Positions 6,212 to 6,308 of a DNA stretch of 6,308 nt are shown here, piece after piece. The first letter of the stretch is position 1, and each line of letters starts with the position of its first letter. The translations under genes and the position numbers were made by a program. Source of the DNA: an uncultured bacterium (GTDB lineage Bacteria; Spirochaetota; Brevinematia; DTOW01); assembly GCA_937928175.1 (NCBI GenBank), contig CALFVP010000153.1:1-6308 (forward strand). The letters are read 5' to 3'. The notes beneath the pieces were generated by a model. It worked only from the letters and a program-made list of their open reading frames with translations, was not told the DNA's origin and searched no databases.

Positions 6212-6216
6212 CTCCA
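6212..6216 (-). promoter_or_regulatory. Shine-Dalgarno site of the esterase gene
   Basis: On the minus strand, TGGAG (6216-6212) lies seven bases, all T, before the ATG at 6204. It is the clearest ribosome site in the window. It fixes the esterase start and shows that this organism does use Shine-Dalgarno pairing inside operons, in contrast to the first genes of transcription units. Confidence 0.7.
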
Positions 6217-6218
6217 AA

Positions 6219-6308
6219 CTACAATCTTGATTCTCTATAGTATGAAGTTGATATGTTAAACTTTTCAAACAAATCTAACATACTTATTGCCAACTTTTCT
6301 TTACCTTC
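6219..6308 (-). CDS. C-terminal end of an unidentified protein (partial)
   Basis: Only one minus-strand frame stays open from the window edge. It encodes 29 residues, ending in LDLFEKFNISTSYYRESRL, then TAG at 6221-6219. The other two frames stop within eight codons. The reading looks like the end of a soluble protein, with an amphipathic helix (KLAISMLDLFEKF) and a polar tail, and it ends 14 bases before the esterase ATG, as expected for an upstream gene of the same operon. Too little is visible to name a family. Confidence 0.6.
   Translation of the reverse strand, partial: EGKEKLAISMLDLFEKFNISTSYYRESRL

Overview
The window comes from an AT-rich bacterial chromosome; the 60-base lines I counted by hand hold about 28-40% G+C. 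Two predicted secreted proteins, one of them beta-strand-like, together with a GspF/PilC secretion or pilus platform protein, suggest a cell with an outer membrane. The Lys/Ile-rich proteins would suit a spirochaete-like or Thermotoga-like, possibly thermophilic lineage. No rRNA or other strong marker is present, so this placement is only a guess. I see no mobile element, CRISPR array, tRNA or rRNA.

Layout. Bases 1-501 (minus) hold the N-terminal 167 codons of a GspF/PilC-type inner-membrane platform protein, cut by the window edge. A 241-base divergent intergenic region follows, with promoter candidates on both strands and two short inverted repeats. Bases 743-2568 (plus) hold a two-gene unit: UMP kinase (pyrH), then, two bases later, a GT4 glycosyltransferase of the WbaZ-like type. 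It converges on acetate kinase (ackA, minus, 2603-3790) across only 34 bases. Upstream of ackA, and also on the minus strand, is a tightly packed unit read from 6308 to 3837: the last 29 codons of an unidentified gene, an exported alpha/beta-hydrolase esterase with an extra C-terminal beta-rich region, and an unrecognised exported protein that looks like an outer-membrane barrel or lipoprotein.

How the genes fit together. PyrH makes UDP, the precursor of the nucleotide sugars that glycosyltransferases use, but the pairing with GT4 may be incidental. AckA supplies ATP from acetyl phosphate. The esterase and its neighbour are both predicted to leave the cytoplasm and are probably translationally coupled (TAG-T-ATG), so they may act together in the envelope on an unknown substrate.

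The most interesting signal is regulatory. The three genes that appear to begin transcription units (gspF-like, pyrH, ackA) have no Shine-Dalgarno sequence. Each has a sigma70-like promoter with an 18-base spacer whose -10 box lies only 6-10 bases before the ATG. Two of the three share the same hexamers, TTGAAA-N18-TAGAAT. The esterase gene, internal to its unit, has a clear GGAG, and the internal GT4 gene has a weaker AAAGGT. This pattern predicts leaderless or nearly leaderless mRNAs for the first genes of units.
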